Positions 9,211-17,876 of a DNA stretch of 64,000 nt are shown piece after piece. The position numbers and the translations under genes are program-made. The notes below the pieces were generated by a model. It saw nothing but the letters and a program-made list of their open reading frames with translations, was not told the origin of the DNA and made no database searches. Every line of letters begins with the position of its first letter. The first letter of the stretch is position 1. The stretch covers positions 1,860,001-1,924,000 of the forward strand of contig NZ_CP109499.1 of NCBI RefSeq assembly GCF_036231965.1, written 5' to 3'. The stretch comes from Streptomyces sp. NBC_01428 (GTDB lineage Bacteria > Actinomycetota > Actinomycetes > Streptomycetales > Streptomycetaceae).

Positions 9211-9252
9211 CACTGCAAGGAGTTGCGCAAGGTTCCGCAACTCCTTGCGGTG
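9211..9252 (-). terminator. 17-bp inverted repeat between permease and kinase genes
   Basis: Arms 9211-9227 and 9236-9252 pair over 17 bp with a single wobble. The inner 13 bp (GCAAGGAGTTGCG with its complement) are perfect, with an 8-nt loop. It lies 44 bp after the permease stop and 49 bp before the kinase start on the same strand. It may be an intercistronic terminator or, because it contains TTGCGCAA, an operator for the kinase. Confidence 0.6.
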
Positions 9253-9295
9253 ACACCGGGCTTGACCGTCGGACGGGGACCCCGCCTCCCGTCCG

Positions 9296-10762
9296 CTACT
9301 TCGTCAGGCCGTTCAGTTCCTCGTCCTGGGTCTTCGTGACCCGGCGGCGGACGCCGAACCAGCCGGCGACGAGCAGGACGGCGATCAGGGGGACGAGGAG
9401 GAGGGTCTTGCGGCCGACCTCGGGGTCGTTCCACATCAGGCCGAGGACGGCCAGCAGGAAGGCGATGGTGACGATCTCGGTCACCGGGCTGCCGCGCAGC
9501 CGGAACGACGGGCGGGTCACCAGTCCCTCCTTGGCCCGGCGGACGAACACCAGGTGGCAGATCATGATGATCACCCAGGTGCTGATGATGCCGAGCGACG
9601 CCACGTTCAGGACGATCTCGAAGGCCTGGCTCGGCATGAGGTAGTTCAGGACGACGCCGAGCACGCACACCGCGGAGGTGAGCAGGATGCCGCCGTACGG
9701 GACCTGGCTGCGGTTCATCTTCGCGGTGAACCGGGGCGCCGAGCCCGCCATGGCCATGGAGCGCAGGATGCGGCCGGTGGAGTACAGGCCGGAGTTCAGG
9801 GACGACATGGCCGCCGTGAGGACGACGAGGTTCATGACGTCACCGGCCGCCGGCACGCCGATCTTCGACAGGACGGTGACGAACGGGCTCTGGTCGGCCG
9901 TGTAGACCGAGCCCGGCAGCAGCAGGGCCAGCAGGACGACCGAACCGACGTAGAACACGCCCACGCGCCACATGATCGAGTTCACCGCGCGCGGGACGAC
10001 CTTCTCCGGCTCCTCGGTCTCACCGGCGGCGACGCCGACCAGCTCCAGCGCGGCGTACGCGAAGATCACGCCCTGCATCACGAGGACGACCGGCATCATG
10101 CCGTGCGGCAGGAGCCCGCCGTGGTCGGTGACCAGGCCCGGACCCGGGGTGTGGCCGCCGACCTCGTGCTGCGTGGCCAGCAGGAAGATGCCGATCAGCA
10201 TGAAGCCGACGAGGGTGGCGACCTTGATGATCGCGAACCAGAACTCCATCTCGCCGAAGATCTTCACCGAGATCAGGTTCACGGCGAGCACCACCGCGAG
10301 GGCGATCAGCGCCAGCACCCACTGCGGGATGTCGGTGAAGAAGCTCCAGTAGTGGGTGTAGAGCGCGATCGCGGTGATGTCGGCGATCCCGGTCGTCGAC
10401 CAGTTGAGGAAGTACATCCACCCGGCGACGTACGCGCCCTTCTCGCCCAGGAACTCACGGGCGTACGAGACGAAGGACCCGGAGGAGGGTCGGTAGAGCA
10501 CGAGCTCGCCGAGGGCGCGGACCACGAAGAAGGCGAAGGCGCCGCATACGAGGTAGGCGACGGCGAGCGCGGGACCCGCGTCGTGCAGGCGGCCGCCGGC
10601 GCCGAGGAAGAGCCCCGTGCCGATCGCGCCACCGATGGCGATCATGTTGACGTGGCGGGCCTTGAGGCCCTTGCTGTAACCGGCGTCGCCCGCGTCGGCG
10701 GGCGACTGGGTCGCACCGGTGCGGGAGGCGGCCCCGGCCGTGTCTACGGCGTCCTTGCTCAC
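9296..10762 (-). CDS. Amino-acid permease, APC superfamily (AnsP/GabP-like)
   Basis: GTG at 10762 with AGAAGGTAG upstream gives 488 residues. The N-terminal cytoplasmic part ends in [28 protein letters not shown], the hallmark first helix of the amino-acid transporter group. About twelve hydrophobic segments follow. [19 protein letters not shown] after the middle of the protein is the conserved loop of asparagine/GABA-type permeases. It is a proton-driven importer in the membrane. Substrate assignment to asparagine is only by resemblance. The gene stands alone on the minus strand. Confidence 0.9.
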   Translation of the reverse strand: MSKDAVDTAGAASRTGATQSPADAGDAGYSKGLKARHVNMIAIGGAIGTGLFLGAGGRLHDAGPALAVAYLVCGAFAFFVVRALGELVLYRPSSGSFVSYAREFLGEKGAYVAGWMYFLNWSTTGIADITAIALYTHYWSFFTDIPQWVLALIALAVVLAVNLISVKIFGEMEFWFAIIKVATLVGFMLIGIFLLATQHEVGGHTPGPGLVTDHGGLLPHGMMPVVLVMQGVIFAYAALELVGVAAGETEEPEKVVPRAVNSIMWRVGVFYVGSVVLLALLLPGSVYTADQSPFVTVLSKIGVPAAGDVMNLVVLTAAMSSLNSGLYSTGRILRSMAMAGSAPRFTAKMNRSQVPYGGILLTSAVCVLGVVLNYLMPSQAFEIVLNVASLGIISTWVIIMICHLVFVRRAKEGLVTRPSFRLRGSPVTEIVTIAFLLAVLGLMWNDPEVGRKTLLLVPLIAVLLVAGWFGVRRRVTKTQDEELNGLTK

Positions 10763-10949
10763 GGGTGGATCTACCTTCTGGTGCGCCCCGGCACACGGGG
10801 TGCGCGGGTGTCCGGATGTGCCGGGTCCGCGCTGTCTCCGACGATGCGCGGACCAAGGCGCCGCCTGCCCAGGAGGATCACCTCCCATGCGGTGGCACGC
10901 GTCACACCAGGGAACTTCTCACCCGGCGATCACAGGACACACGGTTTGT

Positions 10950-11017
10950 GACGGGCGTGTGGGCCCGCGCCGACGGGCGTGTGGCGCCCTCGCCGACAGG
11001 CGTGTGCGGCCCGCGCC
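10950..11017. repeat. Three tandem imperfect 22-23-bp repeats
   Basis: Units 10950-10971, 10972-10994 and 10995-11017 each begin GAC(G/A)GGCGTGTG and end in CGCC. They abut without spacer. They lie in non-coding sequence between divergent genes. Protein-binding sites or slippage products are both possible. Confidence 0.7.
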
Positions 11018-11238
11018 GGGCCGCCGACACGTCACGCGGCCGACTCCGGGGCCGGGCCGCGGCCCGGTCGGGTGCCGTCACCCCGTCCGGCCGTGTGCGA
11101 TCACCTCACCCGGCCGGTCCGGTCACCCTCCATGACGGCTCCGTCACCGTACGCGCGGCGCGGCGGGACGCGGGTCCGTCGCCCTGCGCACTCCCGCGTC
11201 CCGAGCGGTCCGCCCCCCGCCGGTCCTGGACAACCGCT

Positions 11239-11268
11239 TTCACAACACTGGTGGGACAGCAATACTGT
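11239..11268 (+). promoter_or_regulatory. Candidate promoter of the MerR gene
   Basis: TTCACA (11239-11244) and TACTGT (11263-11268) are separated by 18 bp. GCAATACTGTTGC around the -10 is nearly palindromic. Long spacers with an operator in the promoter are typical of MerR autoregulation. Confidence 0.35.
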
Positions 11269-11330
11269 TGCACCGCGCGGTCACCGGTCCGCCGGAGCGC
11301 GCGGTACGACGCGAGAGGCGAGGACCTGCC

Positions 11331-12029
11331 ATGACGACGGACACCGGGGAGCCCACGCTCACGGTCGACGAGCTGGCCGCACGGGCGGGTGTCACGGTCC
11401 GCACGGTCCGCTTCTACAGCGCCCGGGGCCTGTTGCCGCCTCCGGTGATCGGACCTCGCCGTGTCGGCCACTACAGCCAGGAGCACCTGGCGCGGCTCGC
11501 CCTCATCGAGGAGTTGCAGCACCGGGGCATGACGCTGGCCGCGATCGAGCGCCATCTCACGCAGCTGCCGCCCGGCCTGAGTGCGCACGATCTCGCCATC
11601 CACCGTGCCGTGGTCGCCTCCTGGGCACCCGACGCGACGGAGGAGGTGACCCGTGCGGAACTGGAGCGGCGGGCCGGGCGTCCCCTCGACGACGAGGACC
11701 TGGAGCGGCTCGCCGCGATGGGCGTCGTCGAGCGGGCCGGCGACGCGGTACGGCTGGACCCCGGGCTGCTGCGGCTCGGCGTCGAGTTGCTCGACGTGCC
11801 CCTCGCGCACGAGACGATCCTCGCCGCCCGGACCGTCCTGCTGGAGCACTCGCGAGCGGCGGCCCACGAGCTGTCCACCCTCCTGCGGGACGCGGTGGGC
11901 GACCGCGAGTCCGTGGCGGCCGTGAAGTCGCTGTCGGCCCACATGCAGCCGCTGGTGGTGCAGGCGCTGCTCACCACGTTCCAGCGGTCGCTGAAGGAGG
12001 AGCTGCGGGAGTGGCTCAAGGAGTCCTGA
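11331..12029 (+). CDS. MerR-family transcriptional regulator
   Basis: The ATG at 11331 gives 232 residues. The N-terminal winged helix-turn-helix reads LTVDELAARAGVTVRTVRFY and is followed by SARGLLPPP, YSQEHLARL and IEELQHRGMTLAAIERHL, the standard MerR DNA-binding domain and dimer helix. The C-terminal 140 residues form a helical effector domain without the Cys cluster of metal sensors, so a small-molecule ligand is more likely. It stands alone, convergent with the fatty-acid operon. Its upstream region has a long-spacer promoter candidate consistent with self-control. Confidence 0.88.
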   Translation: MTTDTGEPTLTVDELAARAGVTVRTVRFYSARGLLPPPVIGPRRVGHYSQEHLARLALIEELQHRGMTLAAIERHLTQLPPGLSAHDLAIHRAVVASWAPDATEEVTRAELERRAGRPLDDEDLERLAAMGVVERAGDAVRLDPGLLRLGVELLDVPLAHETILAARTVLLEHSRAAAHELSTLLRDAVGDRESVAAVKSLSAHMQPLVVQALLTTFQRSLKEELREWLKES

Positions 12030-12143
12030 CCGGGCTCCGCGCGGAACTCACCCTCGCGGCGACGCGATGGCGCAGGGCCCGGCCGGAGCGGCGGACCGCC
12101 GGTTCGCCGGCCGGCGTCCGGTGGCCGCCCCGCGCAGCGCGTC

Positions 12144-12181
12144 CCCGTGCCACGGGGTGACGGGTCACCCCGTGGCACGGG
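12144..12181. terminator. Perfect 18-bp stem, bidirectional terminator
   Basis: Arms CCCGTGCCACGGGGTGAC (12144-12161) and its exact complement (12164-12181) leave only a 2-nt gap, so the DNA is a near-perfect palindrome of 38 bp. It lies between the convergent MerR gene and the end of the fadJ-like gene, 7 bp from the latter. Confidence 0.8.
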
Positions 12182-12187
12182 CCCGGG

Positions 12188-14380
12188 TCATCCCGCGTCG
12201 GTGAAGCGCTCGCCCTTCTCCGCCTTCTCGACCAGCAGCGCCGGCGGGGTGAACCGGTCGCCGTAGCGCTCGGCCAACTGCCGTGCGCGGGCCACGAATC
12301 CGGCCGGTCCGGTGCCGGTGGCACCCTCGTAGCCGTTGACGTACTGGAGCACGCCGCCGGTCCAGCCGGGGAACCCGATGCCGAAGACGGACCCGATGTT
12401 GGCGTCGGCGACGGAGGTGAGGACGCCTTCCTCCAGGAGCCGGACGGTGTCCAGCGCCTCGGAGAAGAGCATGCGCTCCTTCATGTCCTCGAACGGGATC
12501 TCGTGCCCGGGCCGGGTGAAGTGCTCGCGCAGTCCCGGCCACAGCCGACCGCGCCTGCCGTCCTCCCCGTACTCGTAGAAGCCACCGCCGCCGCTGCGGC
12601 CGGGGCGGCCGAACTCGTCGACCATGCGGTCGATGACGGCCTCCGCCGGGTGCGTCTCCCAGGTGCCGCCCGCCTCCTCGACGGCCTGCTGCGACTCCTT
12701 GCGGATCTTGCGCGGCAGGGTGAGCGTCAGCTCGTCCATCAGGGAGAGGACCTTGGCGGGATAGCCGGCCTGGGCGGCGGCCTGCTCGACGGAGGCGGGC
12801 TCGATGCCCTCGCCGACCATCGCCACACCCTCGTTGATGAACTGCCCGATGACGCGGGAGGTGAAGAAGCCGCGCGAGTCGTTGACGACGATCGGGGTCT
12901 TCTTGATCTGCCGTACGAGGTCGAAGGCGCGGGCGAGCGCCTCGTCACCGGTGCGTTCGCCCTTGATGATCTCGACCAGCGGCATCTTGTCGACGGGCGA
13001 GAAGAAGTGCAGCCCGATGAAGTCCTCCTGCCGCTCGACGCCCTCGGCGAGCGCGGTGATCGGCAGGGTGGAGGTGTTGGAGCAGAGGAGCGCGTCGGGT
13101 TCGACGACGCTCTGGATCTCCTGGAACACCTTGTGCTTGAGCGAGGTGTCCTCGAAGACGGCCTCGATGACGGCGTCGCAACCGGCGAGGTCGTTCGGGT
13201 CCGCGGTGGGCGTGATGCGGGCGAGCAGGGCGTCGGCCTTCTCCTGCGTCGTCCGTCCCCGGGAGACCGCCTTGGCGCACAGCTTCTCGGAGTACGCCCG
13301 GCCCTTGGCCGCGGCCTCCGCCGTCACGTCCTTCAGGACGACGTCGATGCCCGCGCGGGCGCACGCGTAGGCGATGCCCGCGCCCATCATGCCCGCGCCG
13401 AGCACGGCGACCTTGCGGACCGGGCGCGGCTCGATGCCCTGGGGCCTGTTGGCGCCGGAGTTGACGGCCTGGAGGTCGAAGAAGAACGCCTGGATCATGT
13501 TCTTCGAGGTCTGGCCCGCGGCCAGCTCGACGAAGTAGCGGGCCTCGATGACCTGGGCCGTCTCGAAGTCGACCTGGGAGCCCTCGACGGCGGCGGCGAG
13601 GATGCTGCGCGGGGCCGGGTAGGGCGCGCCGTTGGTCTGCTTGCGCAGGTTGGCCGGGAAGGCGGGCAGGTTGGCCGCGAACTTCGGGTTGGCCGGGGTG
13701 CCGCCCGGGATGCGGTAGCCCGGCTTGTCGTAGGGCTGCTGGGACTCGGGGTTGGCGTCGATGAAGGCGCGCGCCTTGGCGAGCAGTTCCTCGGGGCCGG
13801 CGGCGACCTCGTGGACGAGGCCGTTCTCCCGGGCGCGCGTCGCGTTGTACTGCGTGCCCTGGAGGAGGACCTTCAGCAGGGCGTCGGCGATGCCCAGCAG
13901 CCGTACGGTGCGGACGACTCCGCCGCCTCCGGGGAGCAGGCCCAGGGTGACCTCGGGGCAGCCGATCTTGGTGCCGGGGGTGTCGAGGGCGATCCGGTGG
14001 TGGCAGGCGAGGGCGAGCTCGAAGCCGCCGCCCAGGGCGGCGCCGTTGATCGCGGCGACGACCGGCTTGCCCAGGGTCTCGATGCGGCGCAGGTTCCGCT
14101 TGATGGCGAGGCCGCCGTCGAAGAGGTCCTGGGCGGTGGCCGGGGTGACGCGGATGAGGTCGCGCAGGTCGCCGCCCGCAAAGAAGGTCTTCTTGGCGGA
14201 GGTGAAGATCACGCCCCGGATCGAGTCCTTCTCGGCCTCCAGGCGGTCGGTGATCGCGGCGAGGGAGGCGCGGAACGCCTGGTTCATCGTGTTCGCGGAC
14301 TGGTTGGGGTCGTCGAGGACGAGGGTGACGACGCCGGTCTCGTCCTGTTCCCAGCGGATGGTGGTGGGCTCAGTGCTCAT
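12188..14380 (-). CDS. fadJ: Bifunctional enoyl-CoA hydratase / 3-hydroxyacyl-CoA dehydrogenase (FadJ/FadB type)
   Basis: The 730 residues match the length of the multifunctional beta-oxidation alpha subunit. The crotonase part has FFAGGDL (67-72) and the two catalytic Glu positions E121 (GGGFE) and E143 (CPEV). The NAD-binding domain begins VAVLGAGMMGAGIAYA (about 324-339), followed by the 3-hydroxyacyl-CoA dehydrogenase domains with NTSTLPIT and GLHFFSPVDKMPLVEI. It hydrates enoyl-CoA and oxidises the L-3-hydroxyacyl-CoA. It is the last gene of a five-gene operon, 36 bp after the thiolase, which would be its beta-subunit partner in a trifunctional-type complex. Confidence 0.95.
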   Translation of the reverse strand: MSTEPTTIRWEQDETGVVTLVLDDPNQSANTMNQAFRASLAAITDRLEAEKDSIRGVIFTSAKKTFFAGGDLRDLIRVTPATAQDLFDGGLAIKRNLRRIETLGKPVVAAINGAALGGGFELALACHHRIALDTPGTKIGCPEVTLGLLPGGGGVVRTVRLLGIADALLKVLLQGTQYNATRARENGLVHEVAAGPEELLAKARAFIDANPESQQPYDKPGYRIPGGTPANPKFAANLPAFPANLRKQTNGAPYPAPRSILAAAVEGSQVDFETAQVIEARYFVELAAGQTSKNMIQAFFFDLQAVNSGANRPQGIEPRPVRKVAVLGAGMMGAGIAYACARAGIDVVLKDVTAEAAAKGRAYSEKLCAKAVSRGRTTQEKADALLARITPTADPNDLAGCDAVIEAVFEDTSLKHKVFQEIQSVVEPDALLCSNTSTLPITALAEGVERQEDFIGLHFFSPVDKMPLVEIIKGERTGDEALARAFDLVRQIKKTPIVVNDSRGFFTSRVIGQFINEGVAMVGEGIEPASVEQAAAQAGYPAKVLSLMDELTLTLPRKIRKESQQAVEEAGGTWETHPAEAVIDRMVDEFGRPGRSGGGGFYEYGEDGRRGRLWPGLREHFTRPGHEIPFEDMKERMLFSEALDTVRLLEEGVLTSVADANIGSVFGIGFPGWTGGVLQYVNGYEGATGTGPAGFVARARQLAERYGDRFTPPALLVEKAEKGERFTDAG

Positions 14381-14416
14381 CAGGGGATGCTCCGTAGATC
14401 CGTGATCCGTTGGGGG

Positions 14417-15631
14417 TCAGACGCGCTCGACGATGGTGGCGATGCCCATGCCGCCGCCCACGCACAGGGTGGCGAGGCCGTACCGCTTGTCCTGGCGTTC
14501 CAGTTCGTCGACGAGGGTGCCGAGGATCATCGCGCCGGTGGCGCCGAGGGGGTGGCCCAGCGCGATGGCGCCGCCGTTGACGTTGACCTTGTCCAGCGAC
14601 AGTCCCATGTCCTTCACGAAGCGCAGGACGACGGCCGCGAAGGCCTCGTTGATCTCGACGAGGTCGATGTCGTCGATGGTCAGGCCGGCCTTGGCGAGCG
14701 CCTTGCGGGTGGCGGGCGCGGGCCCGGTGAGCATGATGGTGGGCTCGGAGCCGGAGACGGCGGCGGAGACGATCCGCGCGCGGGGGGTGAGGCCGTAGCG
14801 CTCGCCGACCTCGCGGGAGCCGATGGCGACGAGCGAGGCGCCGTCGACGATGCCCGAGGAGTTGCCCGCGTGGTGGACGTGGTCGATGGCCTCGACCCAG
14901 TGGTACTTCTGCAGGGCCACGGCGTCGAATCCGCCCAGGTCGCCGATGTCGGCGAAGGACGGCTTCAGCTTGGCGAGGGAGTCGGCGGTGGTGCCGGGGC
15001 GCAGGAACTCGTCGTGGTCGAGGACCGTGAGACCCGCGCGGTCCCTGACGGGGACGACGGACCGCTCGAACCGGCCGGCCTTCACGGCGGCGGCGGCGCG
15101 CTCCTGGGAGAGCGCCGCGTACTCGTCGACGTCGCGGCGGGAGAAGCCCTCGATGGTGGCGATGAGGTCGGCGCCGATGCCCTGCGGCACGAAGTTGGTG
15201 GCCAGGTTGGTCATCGGGTCGGCGAACCAGGCGCCGCCGTCCGAGGCCATGGGCACCCGGGACATCGACTCGACGCCGCCCGCGAGGACCAGGTCCTCCC
15301 AGCCCGAACGGATCTTCATCGCCGCGAGGTTGACGGCTTCCAGGCCCGAGGCGCAGAAGCGGTTCTCCTGAACGCCGGCCACGGTGTCGGGCAGGCCCGC
15401 CGCGATCGCGGCGATACGGGCGATGTCGGAGCCCTGGTCGCCGACCGGGCCGACGACACCGAGGACGATGTCGTCGATGGCGGCCGGGTCGAGGTCCGGG
15501 AAGCGGCGCTGCACCTCGTGGATGAGCCCGACGACCAGGTCGATGGGCTTGGTGCCGTGCAGGGCGCCGTTCTGCTTGCCGCGGCCGCGCGGGGTGCGGA
15601 TCGCGTCGTACACGTACGCTTCGGTGCTCAC
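14417..15631 (-). CDS. fadA: Acetyl-CoA acyltransferase (thiolase)
   Basis: The 404-residue thiolase has nucleophile C93 in [12 protein letters not shown]360 in [15 protein letters not shown] and the second active-site C390 in LCVGGGMG. It cleaves 3-oxoacyl-CoA with CoA. It lies between the acyl-CoA dehydrogenase (21 bp away) and the fadJ-like gene on the same strand, so it is the thiolytic step of the operon. It is distinct in sequence from the other thiolase of the window, at 38441, which belongs to the pca operon. Confidence 0.95.
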   Translation of the reverse strand: MSTEAYVYDAIRTPRGRGKQNGALHGTKPIDLVVGLIHEVQRRFPDLDPAAIDDIVLGVVGPVGDQGSDIARIAAIAAGLPDTVAGVQENRFCASGLEAVNLAAMKIRSGWEDLVLAGGVESMSRVPMASDGGAWFADPMTNLATNFVPQGIGADLIATIEGFSRRDVDEYAALSQERAAAAVKAGRFERSVVPVRDRAGLTVLDHDEFLRPGTTADSLAKLKPSFADIGDLGGFDAVALQKYHWVEAIDHVHHAGNSSGIVDGASLVAIGSREVGERYGLTPRARIVSAAVSGSEPTIMLTGPAPATRKALAKAGLTIDDIDLVEINEAFAAVVLRFVKDMGLSLDKVNVNGGAIALGHPLGATGAMILGTLVDELERQDKRYGLATLCVGGGMGIATIVERV

Positions 15632-15652
15632 TGGTAAGCCTTTCGGGGAGGG

Positions 15653-16795
15653 TTAGCCGAGCAGGGAACGGCCGATGATCTCCTTCATGATCTCGGTGGT
15701 CCCGCCGTAGATGGTCTGGATGCGTCCGTCGATGAAGGCCCGGGCGACCCGGTATTCCGTCATGTAGCCGTAGCCGCCGTGCAGTTGCAGGCAGCGGTCG
15801 GCGACCCGCTTCTGGAGTTCGGTGGCCCACCACTTGGCCATCGAGGCGTGCACCGCGTCGAGTTCGCCGTCGGAGTGGTCGACGATGCAGCGGTCGAGGA
15901 AGGTGCGGGTGACGGCGCACTCGGTGGCCATCTCGGCTATCTCGAAGCGGATGTGCTGGAGCTTGGCGAGCGGCCGGCCGAACGCCTCGCGCTCCTTCAC
16001 GTACTCGGTGGTGATCTCCAGCAGGTGTTCGGCGCCCGCGATGGCGGCGACGGCGATCCCCATGCGTTCCTGCGCGAGGTTCGTCATCAGGTGGACGAAC
16101 GCGCCGTTCGGCTCGCCGAGGAGGTTCTCCTTGGGCACGCGCACGTCGTGGAAGAACAACTCGGCGGTGTCCTGGGACTTCTGGCCGATCTTGTCGAGGT
16201 TGCGGCCCCGCTCGAAGCCCTCGGCGCCGCGCTCCACGACGAGCAGGGACAGTCCGTGCGCGCCGCCCTCGGGGGTGGTCCTCGCGACGACGATCACCAG
16301 GTCGGCGAGGATGCCGTTGGAGATGAACGTCTTGGAGCCGTTGAGCAGGAAGTGGTCGCCCCTGTCCTCGGCGTGGGTCGTGATGCCCTGGAGGTCGGAT
16401 CCGGCGCCGGGTTCGGTCATGGCGATCGCGGTGATGAGCGAGCCGTCGCAGAAGCCGGGCAGCCAGCGCCGCTTCTGTTCCTCGGTGGCGAGGCCGGTGA
16501 GATAGGGGCCGATGATGTCGTTGTGCAGGCCGACGGCGAGGCCGGCGGCTCCCGCGCGGGTGAACTCCTCGGCGAGGACGGCGCTGTAGCGGAAGTCCGC
16601 GTTGCCGCCGCCCCCGTACTCCTCCGGTACGGCGAGCCCGAGCAGGCCCTGCCGGCCGGCGGCCCGCCAGGCCTCGCGCGAGACGATGCCGTCCTTCTCC
16701 CACTGTTCGTAGTGGGGCAGCACCTCCTTGGCGAGGAAGGTGCGGACGGTCTCGCGGAACGCGTCGTGCTCGGCGGTGAAGATCTGCCGCTTCAT
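15653..16795 (-). CDS. Acyl-CoA dehydrogenase
   Basis: The 380-residue flavoprotein has the family segments AMTEPGAGSDLQGI, GSKTFISNG, QDTAELFF and near the end QLHGGYGYMTEY and IYGGTTEIMKEII. The C-terminal YGGT has Gly364 where medium-chain enzymes carry the catalytic Glu (YEGT). As in long-chain and isovaleryl-CoA types, the base must lie elsewhere, in the earlier helix. It makes the 2,3-enoyl-CoA for the downstream hydratase. It is 67 bp after the LLM gene in the operon. Confidence 0.94.
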   Translation of the reverse strand: MKRQIFTAEHDAFRETVRTFLAKEVLPHYEQWEKDGIVSREAWRAAGRQGLLGLAVPEEYGGGGNADFRYSAVLAEEFTRAGAAGLAVGLHNDIIGPYLTGLATEEQKRRWLPGFCDGSLITAIAMTEPGAGSDLQGITTHAEDRGDHFLLNGSKTFISNGILADLVIVVARTTPEGGAHGLSLLVVERGAEGFERGRNLDKIGQKSQDTAELFFHDVRVPKENLLGEPNGAFVHLMTNLAQERMGIAVAAIAGAEHLLEITTEYVKEREAFGRPLAKLQHIRFEIAEMATECAVTRTFLDRCIVDHSDGELDAVHASMAKWWATELQKRVADRCLQLHGGYGYMTEYRVARAFIDGRIQTIYGGTTEIMKEIIGRSLLG

Positions 16796-16862
16796 GCGGG
16801 AACGGCCTTCCTGGTGTGCGGGCGGTGGTCCACGATCGGGCGCGTGTCGGCCGGGCGGCCGC

Positions 16863-17876
16863 TCAGAGCCAGTTCTTCACGGTCTCGACGAGCCGGGCCG
16901 GATCGGGGCCCACGGGCGTCACGTTGAGCATCGTCACCCCGGCCTCCTCGAAGGCGGCGACGCGGTCTCGGACGTAGCCCTCGGGGCCGCACAGCGACAT
17001 CAGTTCGCAGAACTCGTCCGGCACGGCCGCCTCCGCCTCGGCCTTGCGGCCGGAGAGGTACAGCTCCTGGATGAGCCGGGCCTCCTTCTCGTAGCCGTAG
17101 GCCACCGCGAGGTCGTTGTAGAAGTTCTTGCCCGGGGCGCCCATGCCGCCGACGTAGAGCGCGATGCGGGGGCGCACGAGGTCGCGCAGGGCCGCCGCGT
17201 CCTCGCCGATCGCGAGCGGGCCGCCGGCGACGACCTGGAGGGGGCCGAGCGACGGGTCGCGCAGCGCCCTGCCCTCGGCCAGGGGGGTGCCCCACACCTG
17301 GTGGGCCTTCTCGGGGATGAACAGCGTGGGGAGCCAGCCGTCCGCGATCTCCGCGGTCATCCGTACGTTGGCCGGGCCCAACGAGGCCACGTAGAGCGGG
17401 ACTTCGGGGCGGACGGGCCTGGTGAGGATCTTCAGCGGTTTGCCCAGGCCGCCGGGGCGGGGCATGTCGGTGATGCCGTGGTGGTCGATGACCTCGCGGC
17501 GCAGGATGCGGCGGGTCAGCTCGATGGTCTCGCGGGTCCGGCCGAGCGGCCTGTCGTACGCCTTCCCGTGCCAGCCCTCGACGACCTGCGGGCCGGAGGC
17601 GCCGAGACCGATGATCGCGCGGCCTCCGGAGACCGCGTCGAGCCCTGCCGCCGTCTGGGCGATCAGGGCGGGGGTGCGTGAGTAGACGTTCAGGATCGCG
17701 GCGCCGATCCTCATCCGCTCGGTGCGCGCGGCGAGGTAGCCCATGACCGTGGGCGAGTCGAAACCGTAGGCCTCGGCGACCCAGACGGCGTCCAGCCCGG
17801 CGGCCTCCAGGGCGGCGACCTCGTCGGCAGCCGCTCGCGCGTCGCCCGCGTAGTCGAGCGGGAGGGAGAGTTCCAT
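16863..17876 (-). CDS. LLM-class flavin/F420-dependent oxidoreductase
   Basis: The 337-residue protein has the luciferase-like TIM-barrel pattern: ALEAAGLDAVWVAEAYGFDSPTVMGYLAA, RIGAAILNVYSRTPALIAQTAAGLD, RAIIGLGASGPQVVEGWHG, and VASLGPANVRMTAEIADGWLP. Most actinobacterial members of this layout use coenzyme F420. Its ATG overlaps the racemase-like gene stop (TGATG), so the two are translationally coupled. The reaction on the acyl-CoA pathway is not evident. A redox step on a branched or cyclic substrate is an inference from context. Confidence 0.88.
   Translation of the reverse strand: MELSLPLDYAGDARAAADEVAALEAAGLDAVWVAEAYGFDSPTVMGYLAARTERMRIGAAILNVYSRTPALIAQTAAGLDAVSGGRAIIGLGASGPQVVEGWHGKAYDRPLGRTRETIELTRRILRREVIDHHGITDMPRPGGLGKPLKILTRPVRPEVPLYVASLGPANVRMTAEIADGWLPTLFIPEKAHQVWGTPLAEGRALRDPSLGPLQVVAGGPLAIGEDAAALRDLVRPRIALYVGGMGAPGKNFYNDLAVAYGYEKEARLIQELYLSGRKAEAEAAVPDEFCELMSLCGPEGYVRDRVAAFEEAGVTMLNVTPVGPDPARLVETVKNWL

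Larger units (their letters stand above)
10763..11330. other. 568-bp divergent intergenic region
   Basis: No gene is convincing here. The region separates the minus-strand permease from the plus-strand MerR gene. It holds three tandem 22-23-bp repeats (10950-11017), a very GC-rich stretch and, near the right end, a locally AT-richer promoter-like segment (11239-11268). Confidence 0.6.

Noticed and set aside
12503..15637. A very long open frame (over 1000 codons) antisense to the fadJ and thiolase genes
   Set aside because: Antisense frames stay open in very GC-rich genes. The translated sequence has no family motifs, while the other strand has two complete enzymes.
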